Origin: Rhizobium sp. BT04
GTDB lineage: Bacteria > Pseudomonadota > Alphaproteobacteria > Rhizobiales > Rhizobiaceae
DNA length: 64,000 bases
Direction of reading: 5' to 3'
Assembly (NCBI RefSeq): GCF_030053135.1
Contig: NZ_CP125652.1
Span: forward strand, 186,001-250,000
Shown here: positions 22,825 to 32,404 of the stretch, piece by piece
Numbering within the stretch: position 1 is the first letter of the stretch
Layout of the letters: each line of letters begins with the position of its first letter
The notes under the pieces: model-generated
What the model saw: only the letters and a program-made list of their open reading frames with translations
What the model was told of the DNA's origin: nothing
Databases searched by the model: none
Translations under genes and position numbers: made by a program

Positions 22825-24663
22825 ATGCCAGCTTACCGTTCCAGAACCACGACCCACGGCCGCAACATGGCAGGCGCGCGCGGCCTTTGGCGCGCCACGG
22901 GCATGAAGGATTCGGATTTCGGCAAGCCGATCATCGCGGTGGTGAATTCCTTCACCCAGTTCGTGCCCGGCCACGTGCACCTGAAGGACCTCGGCCAGCT
23001 CGTTGCCCGGGAAATCGAGGCGGCTGGCGGTGTCGCCAAGGAATTCAACACCATCGCGGTCGATGACGGCATCGCCATGGGCCATGACGGCATGCTCTAT
23101 TCGCTGCCCTCGCGCGAGCTCATCGCCGACAGCGTCGAATACATGGTCAATGCCCATTGCGCCGACGCCATGGTCTGCATCTCCAACTGCGACAAGATCA
23201 CTCCCGGCATGCTGATGGCGTCGCTGCGCCTCAACATCCCCACAGTCTTCGTCTCCGGTGGCCCGATGGAAGCCGGCAAGGTCGTGCTGCACGGCAAGAC
23301 GCACGCCCTCGACCTGGTCGATGCCATGGTCGCCGCAGCCGACGACAAGATCAGCGACGAGGACGTCCAGACCATCGAACGCTCGGCCTGTCCGACCTGC
23401 GGCTCCTGCTCCGGCATGTTCACTGCTAATTCGATGAACTGCCTGACGGAAGCGCTCGGTCTGTCGCTGCCCGGCAACGGCTCGACGCTCGCCACCCACG
23501 CCGACCGCAAGCGGCTGTTCGTCGAGGCCGGCCACCTGATCGTCGATCTCGCCCGCCGTTATTACGAGCAGGACGACCTCAAGGCGCTGCCGCGCACCAT
23601 CGCCTCCAAGCAGGCCTTCGAGAATGCCATGGCGCTCGACATCGCCATGGGCGGTTCGACCAATACGGTCCTGCACATCCTGGCTGCCGCCCATGAAGGC
23701 GAGATCGATTTCACCATGAGCGATATCGACGCGCTGTCGCGCCGCGTGCCGTGCCTGTCGAAGGTCGCACCGGCCAAGAGCGATGTTCATATGGAAGACG
23801 TGCACCGCGCCGGCGGCATCATGTCGATCCTCGGCGAACTCGATAAGGGCGGTCTCTTGAACCGCGATTGCCCGACCGTGCATGCCGAGACGCTGGGCGA
23901 TGCGATCGACCGCTGGGATATCACCCGCACCAACAGCGAAACCGTCCGCAATTTCTATCGCGCCGCACCCGGCGGCATCCCCACCCAGGTCGCTTTCAGC
24001 CAAGAGGCCCGCTGGGACGAACTCGACACCGACCGCCAGAACGGCGTCATCCGCTCGGTCGAACATCCCTTCTCCAAGGATGGCGGCCTTGCCGTGCTCA
24101 AGGGCAACCTTGCGGTTGACGGCTGCATCGTCAAGACGGCCGGCGTCGATGAATCGATCTTGAAATTCTCCGGCCCCGCCCGCGTCTTCGAAAGCCAGGA
24201 TGCCTCCGTCAAGGCGATCCTTGCCAACGAGGTGAAGGCCGGCGACGTCGTCGTCATCCGCTACGAGGGCCCGAAGGGCGGCCCGGGCATGCAGGAAATG
24301 CTCTATCCGACGAGCTATCTGAAGTCGAAGGGCCTGGGCAAAGCCTGCGCGCTGATCACCGACGGCCGCTTCTCCGGCGGCACCTCCGGCCTGTCGATCG
24401 GCCACGTCTCGCCGGAAGCGGCAAATGGCGGCACGATCGGCCTGGTGCGCGAAGGCGACATGATCGACGTCGACATCCCCAACCGCACGATCAGCCTGCG
24501 TGTCAGCGAGAGCGAACTTGCCGCCCGCCGCGCCGAACAGGACGCCAAGGGCTGGTATCCCACAGAAGTCCGCAAGCGCAACGTCACGACCGCGCTGAAG
24601 GCCTACGCCGCCTTCGCAACGAGTGCCGATCGCGGTGCCGTGCGCGATCTGAACGCCCGCTGA
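22825..24663 (+). CDS. ilvD: Dihydroxy-acid dehydratase
   Basis: IlvD makes the 2-keto acid precursors of valine, isoleucine and pantothenate. ATG 22825 ([20 protein letters not shown]) follows GAGGAAG and gives 612 aa, the family length. Iron-sulfur ligand regions [10 protein letters not shown] and [18 protein letters not shown] are intact, as is the C-terminal [20 protein letters not shown]. It is a single-gene unit here, with a terminator before the convergent LprI-like gene. Confidence 0.98.
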   Translation: MPAYRSRTTTHGRNMAGARGLWRATGMKDSDFGKPIIAVVNSFTQFVPGHVHLKDLGQLVAREIEAAGGVAKEFNTIAVDDGIAMGHDGMLYSLPSRELIADSVEYMVNAHCADAMVCISNCDKITPGMLMASLRLNIPTVFVSGGPMEAGKVVLHGKTHALDLVDAMVAAADDKISDEDVQTIERSACPTCGSCSGMFTANSMNCLTEALGLSLPGNGSTLATHADRKRLFVEAGHLIVDLARRYYEQDDLKALPRTIASKQAFENAMALDIAMGGSTNTVLHILAAAHEGEIDFTMSDIDALSRRVPCLSKVAPAKSDVHMEDVHRAGGIMSILGELDKGGLLNRDCPTVHAETLGDAIDRWDITRTNSETVRNFYRAAPGGIPTQVAFSQEARWDELDTDRQNGVIRSVEHPFSKDGGLAVLKGNLAVDGCIVKTAGVDESILKFSGPARVFESQDASVKAILANEVKAGDVVVIRYEGPKGGPGMQEMLYPTSYLKSKGLGKACALITDGRFSGGTSGLSIGHVSPEAANGGTIGLVREGDMIDVDIPNRTISLRVSESELAARRAEQDAKGWYPTEVRKRNVTTALKAYAAFATSADRGAVRDLNAR

Positions 24664-24709
24664 CTCATCTGAACCGACGACTTACTGATTAAAAGTCAGC
24701 TGCTCTTCC

Positions 24710-24745
24710 AACCGGTCGCTTTCAAAGCGGCCGGTTGATGTTTTT
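24710..24745. terminator. Terminator hairpin between ilvD and the convergent LprI-like gene
   Basis: A long stem, AACCGG-T-CGCTTT / AAAGCG-G-CCGGTT, is followed by GATG and then TTTTT. It would terminate ilvD and overlaps the last codons of the leftward gene. Confidence 0.7.
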
Positions 24746-25081
24746 ATAAGACTCGCCGAGCTGCTTCAGCCGCTCGTCATAGGCAGCCTTAATGCAAGTT
24801 GCATCGGCCCCACATTCCTGCCGTTTCTTCAGCCAGGCCGTCTGTTCGTCCTGCAGGGTTCCGCGCGAACCCATCGCCAGCAGGCCGGAGAGCAGCTCGA
24901 AAGTCGTCACCATCTTCACATCGGCGTCGTTGAGCGCGCGGTTGTCGCAGATCGCCTTTTCATCCGACTTCAATTCTTTCGCCTCGCAATCGAAACTGGC
25001 CGCCTGTGCCAGATGCGATGTGAGGAGCAGGATCGCCAAACTGAGAGCGGCGGACATTGCGCGTGTCATCATCATCATCAT
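24722..25081 (-). CDS. Exported LprI-like (DUF1311) protein
   Basis: The protein has up to 119 aa with a signal peptide (MSAALSLAILLLTSHLAQAA) and a mature part with four cysteines: FDCEAKELKSDEKAICDN and KKRQECGADATCIKAAYDER. This is the pattern of the DUF1311/lysozyme-inhibitor LprI N-terminal family. It begins with five consecutive ATG codons, and the AAGAAAG upstream touches the first, so one of the later ATGs is the likelier start. It is probably periplasmic. It lies 15 nt after the DUF1232 gene and may be co-transcribed with it. Confidence 0.8.
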   Translation of the reverse strand: MMMMMTRAMSAALSLAILLLTSHLAQAASFDCEAKELKSDEKAICDNRALNDADVKMVTTFELLSGLLAMGSRGTLQDEQTAWLKKRQECGADATCIKAAYDERLKQLGESYKNINRPL

Positions 25082-25096
25082 CTTTCTTGCCGCCGA

Positions 25097-25477
25097 TCAG
25101 GCCAGCTTGCTGAGTGCCAGAGCCAGGAAGATGATGCAGGCGAGCCAGACGGCAAGGATGAAGATCAATCCGAGACGGCCGGAAGGGCGCTCGATGCGTC
25201 TTGCCGCCTCAGCGCGAAGCTCGTTCATCACCTCGGCCGGGACAAGCCGCGTCGCCAGCAGGATGCCGAGCGGCACGATCAGCAGATCGTCGAGATAGCC
25301 GAGCACCGGAATGAAATCCGGGATCAGATCGACGGGCGACAGCGCGTAGGCGGCAACGGCGCCGGCCACCGCTTTCGCATACCACGGCACGCGCGCATCA
25401 CGCGCGGCCAGCCACAGCGCAACGATGTCACGCTTCAGTGACTTCGCCCAGGTTTTGGCTTTTGATATCAGCTGCAT
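25097..25477 (-). CDS. DUF1232 (YkvA-like) membrane protein
   Basis: The protein has 126 aa. The core VPWYAKAVAGAVAAYALSPVDLIPDFIPVLGYLDDLL is divided here into its parts: an amphipathic helix, YALSPVDLIPDFIPVLGYLD (the DUF1232 signature) and a final membrane span GLIFILAVWLACIIFLALAL. ATG 25477 has AGGAA at 8 nt; the TTG two codons upstream is too close to that site. The function of the family is unknown. It sits between the HtrA gene (divergent) and the LprI-like gene. Confidence 0.85.
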   Translation of the reverse strand: MQLISKAKTWAKSLKRDIVALWLAARDARVPWYAKAVAGAVAAYALSPVDLIPDFIPVLGYLDDLLIVPLGILLATRLVPAEVMNELRAEAARRIERPSGRLGLIFILAVWLACIIFLALALSKLA

Positions 25478-25610
25478 GGCCAAACTTCCTGAATCAAATT
25501 CACAACGACTTCAAGACATTCCCCTGCCTTGTTCTTCCATGCTTCCGCCCTCTTTCCTTTCTAGCGTCGGGCGCTACAACGTTGCTCAAGAGGATTCAAA
25601 AGGGATACCC

Positions 25611-27014
25611 ATGCAAGGCCTGTTCAAGCGCGCGTCCGTCTCGCTATTCGCACTGATACTCGTTCTGCCGGCTGCGGCCGATGCACAGACGGCAAAGTCC
25701 GTACCCGAGAGCCAGATGCAGATGCAGCTCTCCTTCGCGCCGCTCGTCAAGCAGACGTCAGGCGCCGTCGTCAATGTCTATGCGGAAAAGATCGTCCAGC
25801 GGCAGTCGCCCTTTGCCGGCGATCCCTTCTTCGAGCAGTTTTTCGGCCAGCAGATGCCAAACCGTTCGGAAAAGCAGTCATCGCTCGGCTCGGGCGTCAT
25901 CGTCGAGGCGAACGGCACCGTCGTCACCAACAATCACGTCGTCGACGGCGCCGACGATATCAAGATCGCGCTGTCGGATGGCCGCGAATTCCCCTGCAAG
26001 GTGGTTCTGCGCGATGACCGTGTCGATCTTGCTGTGCTGAAGATCAACACCAAGGAAAGCTTCCCGACATTGCCGATCGGCAATTCCGATTCGGTCGAGG
26101 TCGGCGATCTCGTGCTGGCGATCGGCAACCCCTTCGGCGTCGGCCAGACGGTAACGAGCGGCATCGTCTCGGCACTGGCGCGCAACCAGGTGGTCAGGAA
26201 CGAATTCGGCTTCTTCATCCAGACCGATGCCTCGATCAATCCCGGCAATTCCGGTGGCGCCCTGATGAACATGAAGGGCGAGCTGATCGGCATCAACACC
26301 GCGATCTTCTCGCGCGGCGGCGGCTCGAACGGCATCGGCTTTGCCATCCCTGCCAATCTCGTCAAGGTCTTCCTCGCCTCGGCCGATGCCGGCGTCAAAT
26401 CCTTTGAGCGGCCCTATGTCGGCGCGAGCTTCGATGCCGTGACCTCTGAGGTGGCCGAAGCGCTGGGGCTGAACAAGGCCCGCGGCGCGCTCGTCGTCAA
26501 GGTTTCGGAAGGCGGACCGGCCGCCAAGGCCGGTCTAAAGGCCGGCGAAATCGTCACGGCGGTCGATGGCATTTCCGTCGAACATCCGGATGCGCTGCTC
26601 TACCGGCTGACGACGGCCGGTCTCGGCAAATCGGTCAAGCTCACCGTCGTCGAGAACGGCCGCGAGCAGCAACTGCCGCTGACGCTGGCCCGTGCCCCGG
26701 AAACCTCGCCGCGCGACCAGCGCACGATCGGCGGGCGCACCCCCTTTAGCGGCGCTGTCGTCGAAAACCTGTCGCCGCGGGTGGCCGACGAGCTGCGCAT
26801 GCCGCCGGAATCGTCCGGCGTCGTCGTATCCGAGGTGAAAGAAGATTCGCCTGCCGCCCGTCTTGGTTTCGAGCCGAAGGATATCATCGTCTCGATCAAC
26901 GGCACCGATGTGAAGTCGACCAGCGAACTGTCCGAGATCGCCGACAGCGACCCCGGCCTCTGGCGGGTGGAGATCGAGCGCGACGGCCAGCGCATCCGGC
27001 AGTTCTTCCGATGA
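25611..27014 (+). CDS. HtrA/DegP-family periplasmic serine protease
   Basis: This is a quality-control protease of the periplasm. It has 467 aa with a signal peptide (residues 1-25, ending ADA). The trypsin-like domain has the triad His109 (TNNHVVDG), Asp139 (RDDRVDLAVLK) and Ser214 (NPGNSGGAL). Two PDZ domains follow, around residues 270-360 and 380-465, for substrate binding. ATG 25611 follows an AGGG site; the longer upstream frame lacks the signal peptide at its start. rarA overlaps its stop (ATGA). Rhizobia have several DegP paralogues, so no symbol is given. Confidence 0.95.
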   Translation: MQGLFKRASVSLFALILVLPAAADAQTAKSVPESQMQMQLSFAPLVKQTSGAVVNVYAEKIVQRQSPFAGDPFFEQFFGQQMPNRSEKQSSLGSGVIVEANGTVVTNNHVVDGADDIKIALSDGREFPCKVVLRDDRVDLAVLKINTKESFPTLPIGNSDSVEVGDLVLAIGNPFGVGQTVTSGIVSALARNQVVRNEFGFFIQTDASINPGNSGGALMNMKGELIGINTAIFSRGGGSNGIGFAIPANLVKVFLASADAGVKSFERPYVGASFDAVTSEVAEALGLNKARGALVVKVSEGGPAAKAGLKAGEIVTAVDGISVEHPDALLYRLTTAGLGKSVKLTVVENGREQQLPLTLARAPETSPRDQRTIGGRTPFSGAVVENLSPRVADELRMPPESSGVVVSEVKEDSPAARLGFEPKDIIVSINGTDVKSTSELSEIADSDPGLWRVEIERDGQRIRQFFR

Positions 27015-28327
27015 GCAACGATCTCTTCGCACCGCGTGTTCCGGAGGAGGTCGCCGCCAGGCGGCCGCTTGCCGATCGCTTGCGGCCGAAGACCCTTGCT
27101 GATGTCACCGGTCAGGAACATCTGACCGGTGAAGACGGCGTCTTGAAACGGATGATCGAAAGCGGCTCGCTCGGCTCGATGATCTTCTGGGGGCCGCCCG
27201 GCACCGGCAAGACGACGGTGGCGCGGCTGCTGTCCGGCGAGGCGGGGCTGGCCTTCGAGCAGATATCGGCGATCTTCTCAGGCGTTGCCGATCTGAAGAA
27301 GGTGTTCGAGACAGCCCGCCTGCGACGCATGGACGGCCGTCAGACGCTGCTCTTCGTCGATGAGATCCATCGTTTCAACCGCGCCCAGCAGGATAGTTTC
27401 CTTCCCGTCATGGAGGACGGCACCGTCATTCTCGTCGGCGCCACCACCGAGAACCCGTCCTTCGAGCTCAACGCCGCTCTCTTGTCGCGGGCCCGGGTCC
27501 TCACCTTCAAGTCGCATGACGAGGAGAGCCTAGAGGAGCTGCTGAAGCGCGCCGAGGTGATCGAGCAGAAGCCGCTACCGCTGACCGAAGAGGCGCGCGC
27601 CAGCCTGGTCCGCATGGCCGATGGCGACGGCCGCGCGGTGTTGACGCTCGCCGAAGAGGTCTGGCGCGCCGTGCGCGAGGGCGAGAGCTTCGACACCGAA
27701 GGCCTGACCCGCATCGTCCAGCGTCGCGCTCCTGTCTATGACAAGGCGCAGGACGGTCATTACAATCTGATCTCGGCGCTACATAAGTCCGTGCGCGGTT
27801 CGGACCCGGATGCCGCTCTTTATTATCTCGCTCGCATGTTCGATGCCGGCGAGGATCCGCTTTATCTCGGCCGGCGGCTGGTGCGCATGGCAGTGGAGGA
27901 TATCGGCCTTGCCGATCCGCAGGCGCTGGTGATCTGCAATGCCGCCAAGGATGCCTATGAGTATCTCGGCTCTCCGGAAGGGGAGCTGGCGCTGGCCCAA
28001 GCCTGCGTCTATCTCGCCACCGCGCCGAAATCGAATGCCGTCTACACCGCCTTCAAGGCGGCCAGCCAGGCGGCCAAGCAGAACGGCTCGCTGCTACCGC
28101 CGAAGCATATCCTCAACGCGCCGACCAAGCTGATGAAGGGCGAAGGTTATGGCGATGGCTACCGCTACGATCACGACGAGCCGGATGCCTTTTCAGGCCA
28201 GGATTATTTCCCGGAGAAGATGGGCCGCCAGACCTTCTACGATCCGCCGGAGCGCGGCTTCGAGCGCGATATCCGCAAGCGGCTGGAATGGTGGGGAAAA
28301 CTGCGCAAGGAGCGCAATCCCCGCTGA
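27011..28327 (+). CDS. rarA: Replication-associated recombination AAA+ ATPase RarA (MgsA)
   Basis: RarA acts at stalled replication forks with SSB and RecA. It has 438 aa. Walker A is GPPGTGKTT, Walker B is LLFVDEIHRF, and sensor 1 follows in VGATTENPSFELNAALLSR. The C-terminal tetramerisation part includes GSDPDAALYYLARMFDAGED. It overlaps the protease gene by 4 nt, so both are probably translated from one mRNA, a pairing of protein and DNA quality control. Confidence 0.96.
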   Translation: MSNDLFAPRVPEEVAARRPLADRLRPKTLADVTGQEHLTGEDGVLKRMIESGSLGSMIFWGPPGTGKTTVARLLSGEAGLAFEQISAIFSGVADLKKVFETARLRRMDGRQTLLFVDEIHRFNRAQQDSFLPVMEDGTVILVGATTENPSFELNAALLSRARVLTFKSHDEESLEELLKRAEVIEQKPLPLTEEARASLVRMADGDGRAVLTLAEEVWRAVREGESFDTEGLTRIVQRRAPVYDKAQDGHYNLISALHKSVRGSDPDAALYYLARMFDAGEDPLYLGRRLVRMAVEDIGLADPQALVICNAAKDAYEYLGSPEGELALAQACVYLATAPKSNAVYTAFKAASQAAKQNGSLLPPKHILNAPTKLMKGEGYGDGYRYDHDEPDAFSGQDYFPEKMGRQTFYDPPERGFERDIRKRLEWWGKLRKERNPR

Positions 28328-28359
28328 CGCGTTTGTGCCTGTTCGGTCGGCGAAAGGGC

Positions 28360-29175
28360 TCAACCGCCAAGGGCGATTGCTATTGCAACCAGAAGCAATC
28401 CGAGACAAGTCATCGTCATCCCGGCATGAAAAGGCCTGCCTCCCGAAAATTCCGCCCACGCATAGCCCGTCACAAACAGCAGTATGATGAGAAACAGGTT
28501 GCTGACTCTCAGAGCAAGGTGAGCGTTGTCGATGAGAAGAAAAGGGGTCACTGCTGGAATGGAGGTGACCGAGACCAGAAAGAAAACCGCGATTGCGGCC
28601 AAGAGTTCATCTTTCGATAATGACGCCTTCCGGGGATCGGCGCGGGATGCGAGCGTCAGGAGTGATCGATAGAGCGCGTCCGTGTCGGCGGCTTTTGCAG
28701 AAAACGGTGCTTCTTCTATCGGGAATTCTTGCGTGAGCATCTTGAGCGCCGCAGTCTCGCTTCTGGCGGCTTTAATTTGCCGAAAAAGGCGCAAGCGCCT
28801 GCTTTTGTAAAACGTCGTGCCCAGAATGAACAACACGGCGTCAATGATCCCCCAAGCGACGTTGCATCCGATTGTTGCGACGATCAACTCATGGACATCT
28901 AACCCTTCATCTTCAAAAACAAGCCTAGAACCTACCGTCAATGTCAGCGCCATGATCAATCCGAAAAGGACTTCGCCGAGCGCATCGCCGGGATCGATGA
29001 TGTTGGTGATATGACCGATCGGGTTCGAGGTCATGGACGGCCCCCACGTGATGAAGATCATGGTCTGCTGTTCTTCACTCCCTAGCAGAGCACGAATGAG
29101 GAGCCGACTTGCGGCTGGCGGCGCGGGTAAGCTTCGCGACGAAAGAACTGTGACCGACATCGCGGTCTGATTCAT
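28360..29175 (-). CDS. Multi-pass membrane protein, VIT1/CCC1-like
   Basis: Five hydrophobic segments can be traced: GEVLFGLIMALTLTVGSRL, IVATIGCNVAWGIIDAVLFI, AAIAVFFLVSVTSIPAV, SNLFLIILLFVTGYAWAEF and the C-terminal LGLLLVAIAIAL. The arrangement and IDAVLFI/VTSIPAVTPF motifs recall VIT1/CCC1-type transporters, but the match is from memory. The start is uncertain: no strong ribosome-binding site precedes the ATG at 29175, and a start near MTSNPIGHITNIIDPGDALG would trim about 47 residues of non-membrane sequence. It converges on rarA. Confidence 0.7.
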   Translation of the reverse strand: MNQTAMSVTVLSSRSLPAPPAASRLLIRALLGSEEQQTMIFITWGPSMTSNPIGHITNIIDPGDALGEVLFGLIMALTLTVGSRLVFEDEGLDVHELIVATIGCNVAWGIIDAVLFILGTTFYKSRRLRLFRQIKAARSETAALKMLTQEFPIEEAPFSAKAADTDALYRSLLTLASRADPRKASLSKDELLAAIAVFFLVSVTSIPAVTPFLLIDNAHLALRVSNLFLIILLFVTGYAWAEFSGGRPFHAGMTMTCLGLLLVAIAIALGG

Positions 29176-29286
29176 TGATCGTAATCAAAGATCAGCACGT
29201 TTGGGCGTCTCGTGATCAAGGTTTTTCGACAGAGCACGTTCAGCGCTTGCCTTTGCGCGTCCGAAAGATGCGCGGCGATGCAAAGT

Positions 29287-29598
29287 TCAGGAGGGCCGCG
29301 GCATCTTCTGGTTTGCGGGCGTGGCGATCACCTTGACGGAAGATTCCGCCAGCCCGTGATGGCCTTCCATATCGACGACGATATGCCAGTGACCGCTTTC
29401 GGGAACAGCAATCTTGATCGGCGATTTGCGCGCCACACCGCCGATATATTTGAAATCGAGAACCTCGGTGAACCGCTGGAAATTCGGAGCCGTCATCAGG
29501 CGGACATTGTTCACCGCATTCAACGACACCTCGACGATCGTTCCGGCGCGCTGTTCTTTGAGATCGTAATGGGTGAAGCGGAAGTTCGGTTTCGGCAT
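29287..29598 (-). CDS. DUF1883 domain protein
   Basis: The protein has 103 aa and matches the DUF1883 pattern from end to end: FTHYDLKEQRAGTIVEVSL, NVRLMTAPNFQRF, then IAVPESGHWHIVVDMEGH. The domain is small, beta-rich and of unknown function; in larger proteins it is found next to TIR-like domains. Here it stands alone, with no signal peptide, and neighbours give no further clue. Confidence 0.8.
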   Translation of the reverse strand: MPKPNFRFTHYDLKEQRAGTIVEVSLNAVNNVRLMTAPNFQRFTEVLDFKYIGGVARKSPIKIAVPESGHWHIVVDMEGHHGLAESSVKVIATPANQKMPRPS

Positions 29599-29805
29599 CG
29601 GTCTCGTGGCGTCTGAAGTCTCTGCGCAAAGATTTTACCAGCATGCCGGTTAAGGAAAAGTTGGAATTGGCCCCCTCGTTCTTCCGGCAGGTGAAAACGG
29701 CGGGAGAAGTGCTGGCTTGTCGCGACCGTCATGACGAAACGGCGCAACGAGGGCGGTGATTGCGCCGTCAAGGCGCGGCATCCTCGCTGTTTCCCCGGAT
29801 GGACC

Positions 29806-29961
29806 TCAAGCGGAGTAAACGATGTAAAGCTCTATGCAGGCGAGCACGATGCCGAAGACGATCAGCGCCCAGGCGGTGCGTTTCTCGCGGATCTGCCGGT
29901 TACCGCGCGTGATCCCATGCGGGCGAAGAGGGTGGAAGGCGGAGGACATCATATTTCGCAT
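29806..29961 (-). CDS. Small single-span membrane protein, 51 aa
   Basis: A basic N-terminal half (RPHGITRGNRQIREKRTAWA) is followed by one membrane span (LIVFGIVLACIELYIVYSA) reaching the C-terminus. The positive-inside pattern predicts a cytoplasmic N-terminus. The start is ambiguous among three nearby ATG codons (29961, 29952, 29949), and the ribosome-binding site is weak. No function can be assigned. Confidence 0.55.
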   Translation of the reverse strand: MRNMMSSAFHPLRPHGITRGNRQIREKRTAWALIVFGIVLACIELYIVYSA

Positions 29962-30004
29962 GGCGTTTGACTTTTGCAACGATGGCAAAAGCCTACTGCC
30001 GTTT

Positions 30005-30235
30005 GCGATAGGAAATCCATTCGGAGCGCATATGATCGACTTCTACCACAAGCTCGGCGGCGGTCTGCGCGATGCGGGCTGGATGCGGGAAAACATGCCG
30101 AAGAACCGGCTGGCGATCCTGCCTGATCTCACCCATTACGAGACCTTCGCCTCGCCCCTCATGGCGAATATGGCAACGACCTTCCTCGATGGCGGCGGCA
30201 AGGCGCCGAACTGGGCTGAGCAGGTCGGAAAGTAA
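30005..30235 (+). pseudogene. 3' remnant of an alpha/beta hydrolase gene
   Basis: The translation HMIDFYHKLGGGLRDAGWMR and NRLAILPDLTHYETFASP matches the last quarter of alpha/beta-hydrolase proteins: the region after the catalytic Asp, with the catalytic His in LTHY. The upstream two thirds, including the nucleophile, are missing; nothing hydrolase-like precedes it on either strand. The frame ends at TAA 30233-30235. I read it as a truncated relic; a short expressed protein cannot be excluded. Confidence 0.65.
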
Positions 30236-30242
30236 GCGAAGA

Positions 30243-30263
30243 CGGCCGGGTTTTTCCCGGCCG
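30243..30263. terminator. Hairpin between the hydrolase remnant and the ketopantoate-reductase-like gene
   Basis: A perfect 8-bp stem CGGCCGGG/CCCGGCCG with a TTTTT loop lies in the 43-nt gap between convergent genes and can serve both directions. Confidence 0.6.
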
Positions 30264-30278
30264 CCCTTTCCTCTGCAA

Positions 30279-31283
30279 TCAGCCGCTGCGCTGGTTTTCC
30301 CGATCCAACTGCGTCACCAGCGCCAGGATCGTTTCCGAGACCGGCGTCGGCACGGCACTCAGGCGTCCGAGCGCCACCACCATGCCGACCAGCGGCGTGA
30401 TTTCGAGCGCCTTGCCGCCGATCAGATCTTGCAGCATCGATGTGCGCACGGCGCCGATATGGCGCGATTGTTCGAGCCGCTGCTCGACGGTCATGCTGAA
30501 ACGCGCACCCAAGGCCTCGCCGACGGCGCGGACCTCGTTCATCACCTTGCCGACCGTGGCTGAAAGTGCCGGATCCGCCATGATGTCGGTCATCAGAGCC
30601 CTGGTCAGCGCGCTGATCGGGTTGAAGGCGGCATTGCCCATCAGCTTGCTCCAGATCTCGTTGCGGATAACAGCCGTCGTCGTGATGTTGAGGCCGGCGT
30701 CGGTCAGCACCGCGGCGATCGCCTCGAGATCGGGCGAGATCTCGCCCGAGGGCTCGCCGAGCAGGAAGCGGCCGTTGTTGGCAAGCTGGATCTCGCCGGG
30801 ATTGATCACCTCTGCGCCTTGATAAGCGACGCAGCCGATGACCCGTTCCGGTCCGATCAGCCGCCAAAGCCTGCGGCCGGGATCGAGCTCGTTGAACTGC
30901 AGCTCGGCATGCCGGCTCTGGCTATCGCGGTGAAAATACCACCACGGAATGCCGTTAAGGATCATGACGACGCGGGTACCTTCCTTGAGGAGTCCTGCAA
31001 TGCCTTCGGCAGCGGGTGCCAGCTGATGCCCCTTGAGGCCGGTGATGACAAGATCCTGCGGCGGCAATGTCTGGGGATCGTCGGTCGCGGTGAGGCGGAC
31101 GTTGAGCGGCCTTTCCGCATCGGCTTCGCGCAGGCTGAGACCGTTGTCGCGGATGGCGTCGAGATGGGCTCCACGCGCGACGACGGAGATGGTGACGTCG
31201 TTTCCGGCTTGGCTAGCAAGCTTGACGGCGATAGCGCCGCCGAGTGCGCCAGCGCCATAGATGCAGATGGACTTGATGGACAT
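30279..31283 (-). CDS. Ketopantoate reductase (ApbA/PanE) family protein
   Basis: The protein has 334 aa. An N-terminal NADP-binding Rossmann motif IYGAGALGGAIAVKLA is followed by the PanE C-terminal domain with the catalytic lysine region RNEIWSKLMGNAAFNPISAL. It likely reduces a 2-keto acid with NADPH; whether the substrate is 2-dehydropantoate is not decided by sequence, since rhizobia carry several paralogues. AGAGG precedes ATG 31283. It lies downstream of the SDR gene on the same strand after a 148-nt gap. Confidence 0.88.
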   Translation of the reverse strand: MSIKSICIYGAGALGGAIAVKLASQAGNDVTISVVARGAHLDAIRDNGLSLREADAERPLNVRLTATDDPQTLPPQDLVITGLKGHQLAPAAEGIAGLLKEGTRVVMILNGIPWWYFHRDSQSRHAELQFNELDPGRRLWRLIGPERVIGCVAYQGAEVINPGEIQLANNGRFLLGEPSGEISPDLEAIAAVLTDAGLNITTTAVIRNEIWSKLMGNAAFNPISALTRALMTDIMADPALSATVGKVMNEVRAVGEALGARFSMTVEQRLEQSRHIGAVRTSMLQDLIGGKALEITPLVGMVVALGRLSAVPTPVSETILALVTQLDRENQRSG

Positions 31284-31431
31284 GCTCGCCTCTTCATGGT
31301 GGTGATCGACCTAGATCTAGGCCATTCCAGAGGTGAGGCGAACGCTAATTTGCCGCATGCCGCACTTTCCCGCAGTCACAGCGGCGCTGCAGCCGCATCC
31401 CCGAGTCCTGGGATGCGGCGGGCAGGGCGCT

Positions 31432-32283
31432 TCAGGCAGAGGCCGTTGCCTCGTTTGGAAAATCCGTGGACAAAGCGAGCTGACGCCAGATAGCAAGTTC
31501 CTTTTCGACGCTGGCATGCTGCTCCTCGATCACCGCAACCGTATCGCTGCCGAACGGCATGCGCAGCGGCGGATTGGGCGAATTGACGATCGTCATGATG
31601 CCGGCGGCCAGCTTGGCGGGATTGCCGGGCTGGGCATGGTTGGCGTCGGCAGCGAAACTGCGCATGTTGCCGGCCGGCGTACCCTCGTAGTCCGCAATCG
31701 AAGCCGGGCTGATAGCCAGCGATGTGTCGGCGAGGAAGTCGGTGCGGAAGAAGCCAGGCTCGACGATCGTCACCTTGATGCCGAAAGGTTCGAGTTCGGC
31801 GGCCATCGATTCCGACAGGCCTTCGACGGCGAACTTCGTCGAGCCGTAGACGCCCCACCCGGGATAGCCGAAATAACCGCCGATCGAGGAAAAGTTCAGG
31901 ACATGGCCGGAGCGCTGGCGGCGCATATAGGGCAGCACCGCGCGCGTCACCTTCAGCAGGCCGAAGACGTTCGTGGCATAGAGCCTTTCGACCTCTTCGG
32001 CCGTGGCTTCCTCGACAGCACCCAGCAAGCCGTAGCCGGCATTGTTGGCAAGGACATCGATGCGGCCGAAGCGGGCGATGCCGGCAGCCGCGGCCTCCTT
32101 CGCCTGTGCCTCGTTGGTGACGTCGAGGGCGACGGCAAGCAGGTTCGGATGATCGCCGAACTGCCCGGTCACGGTCTTCGGGTTGCGGGCGGTGGCGATG
32201 ACGGCATCGCCTGACGCAAGGGCTTCCTTGGTCATCAGCGCGCCGAAGCCGCGGGATGCACCAGTGATGAACCAGACTTTCAT
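31432..32283 (-). CDS. Short-chain dehydrogenase/reductase
   Basis: This classical SDR has 283 aa: cofactor motif TGASRGFG at residues 7-14, NNAG in DVLANNAGYGLLG, a catalytic Ser in LNFSSIGGYFG and YGSTK as the YxxxK active site. Basic residues after the Gly motif (ATARNPKT) favour NADP(H). The substrate is unknown. ATG 32283 follows AAAGGAATT. It is divergent from a LysR-type regulator 121 nt away, the usual arrangement in which LysR controls the neighbouring gene. Confidence 0.92.
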   Translation of the reverse strand: MKVWFITGASRGFGALMTKEALASGDAVIATARNPKTVTGQFGDHPNLLAVALDVTNEAQAKEAAAAGIARFGRIDVLANNAGYGLLGAVEEATAEEVERLYATNVFGLLKVTRAVLPYMRRQRSGHVLNFSSIGGYFGYPGWGVYGSTKFAVEGLSESMAAELEPFGIKVTIVEPGFFRTDFLADTSLAISPASIADYEGTPAGNMRSFAADANHAQPGNPAKLAAGIMTIVNSPNPPLRMPFGSDTVAVIEEQHASVEKELAIWRQLALSTDFPNEATASA

Positions 32284-32404
32284 GACGAATTCCTTTCTGT
32301 TCGGTGGGTGGTGGCATCTCTGTGCCGACGGGGTGAATTTGACCGAAAAACCGTTGCTGTATAAGATTTGTTATTCTTGAAACTATGATGAGTTTAATTC
32401 AGCA
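32284..32404. promoter_or_regulatory. Divergent SDR/LysR control region
   Basis: This 121-bp A/T-richer gap holds both promoters. An imperfect dyad TTGAAACT...AGTTTAA at 32377-32397 fits the T-N11-A type of LysR site and overlaps the start region of the LysR gene, so it could mediate autorepression. The assignment is by position and pattern only. Confidence 0.45.

Noticed and set aside
22774..24405. 543-codon frame opposite ilvD
   Set aside because: Antisense shadow of an intact dihydroxy-acid dehydratase; no ribosome-binding site and no recognisable domain.
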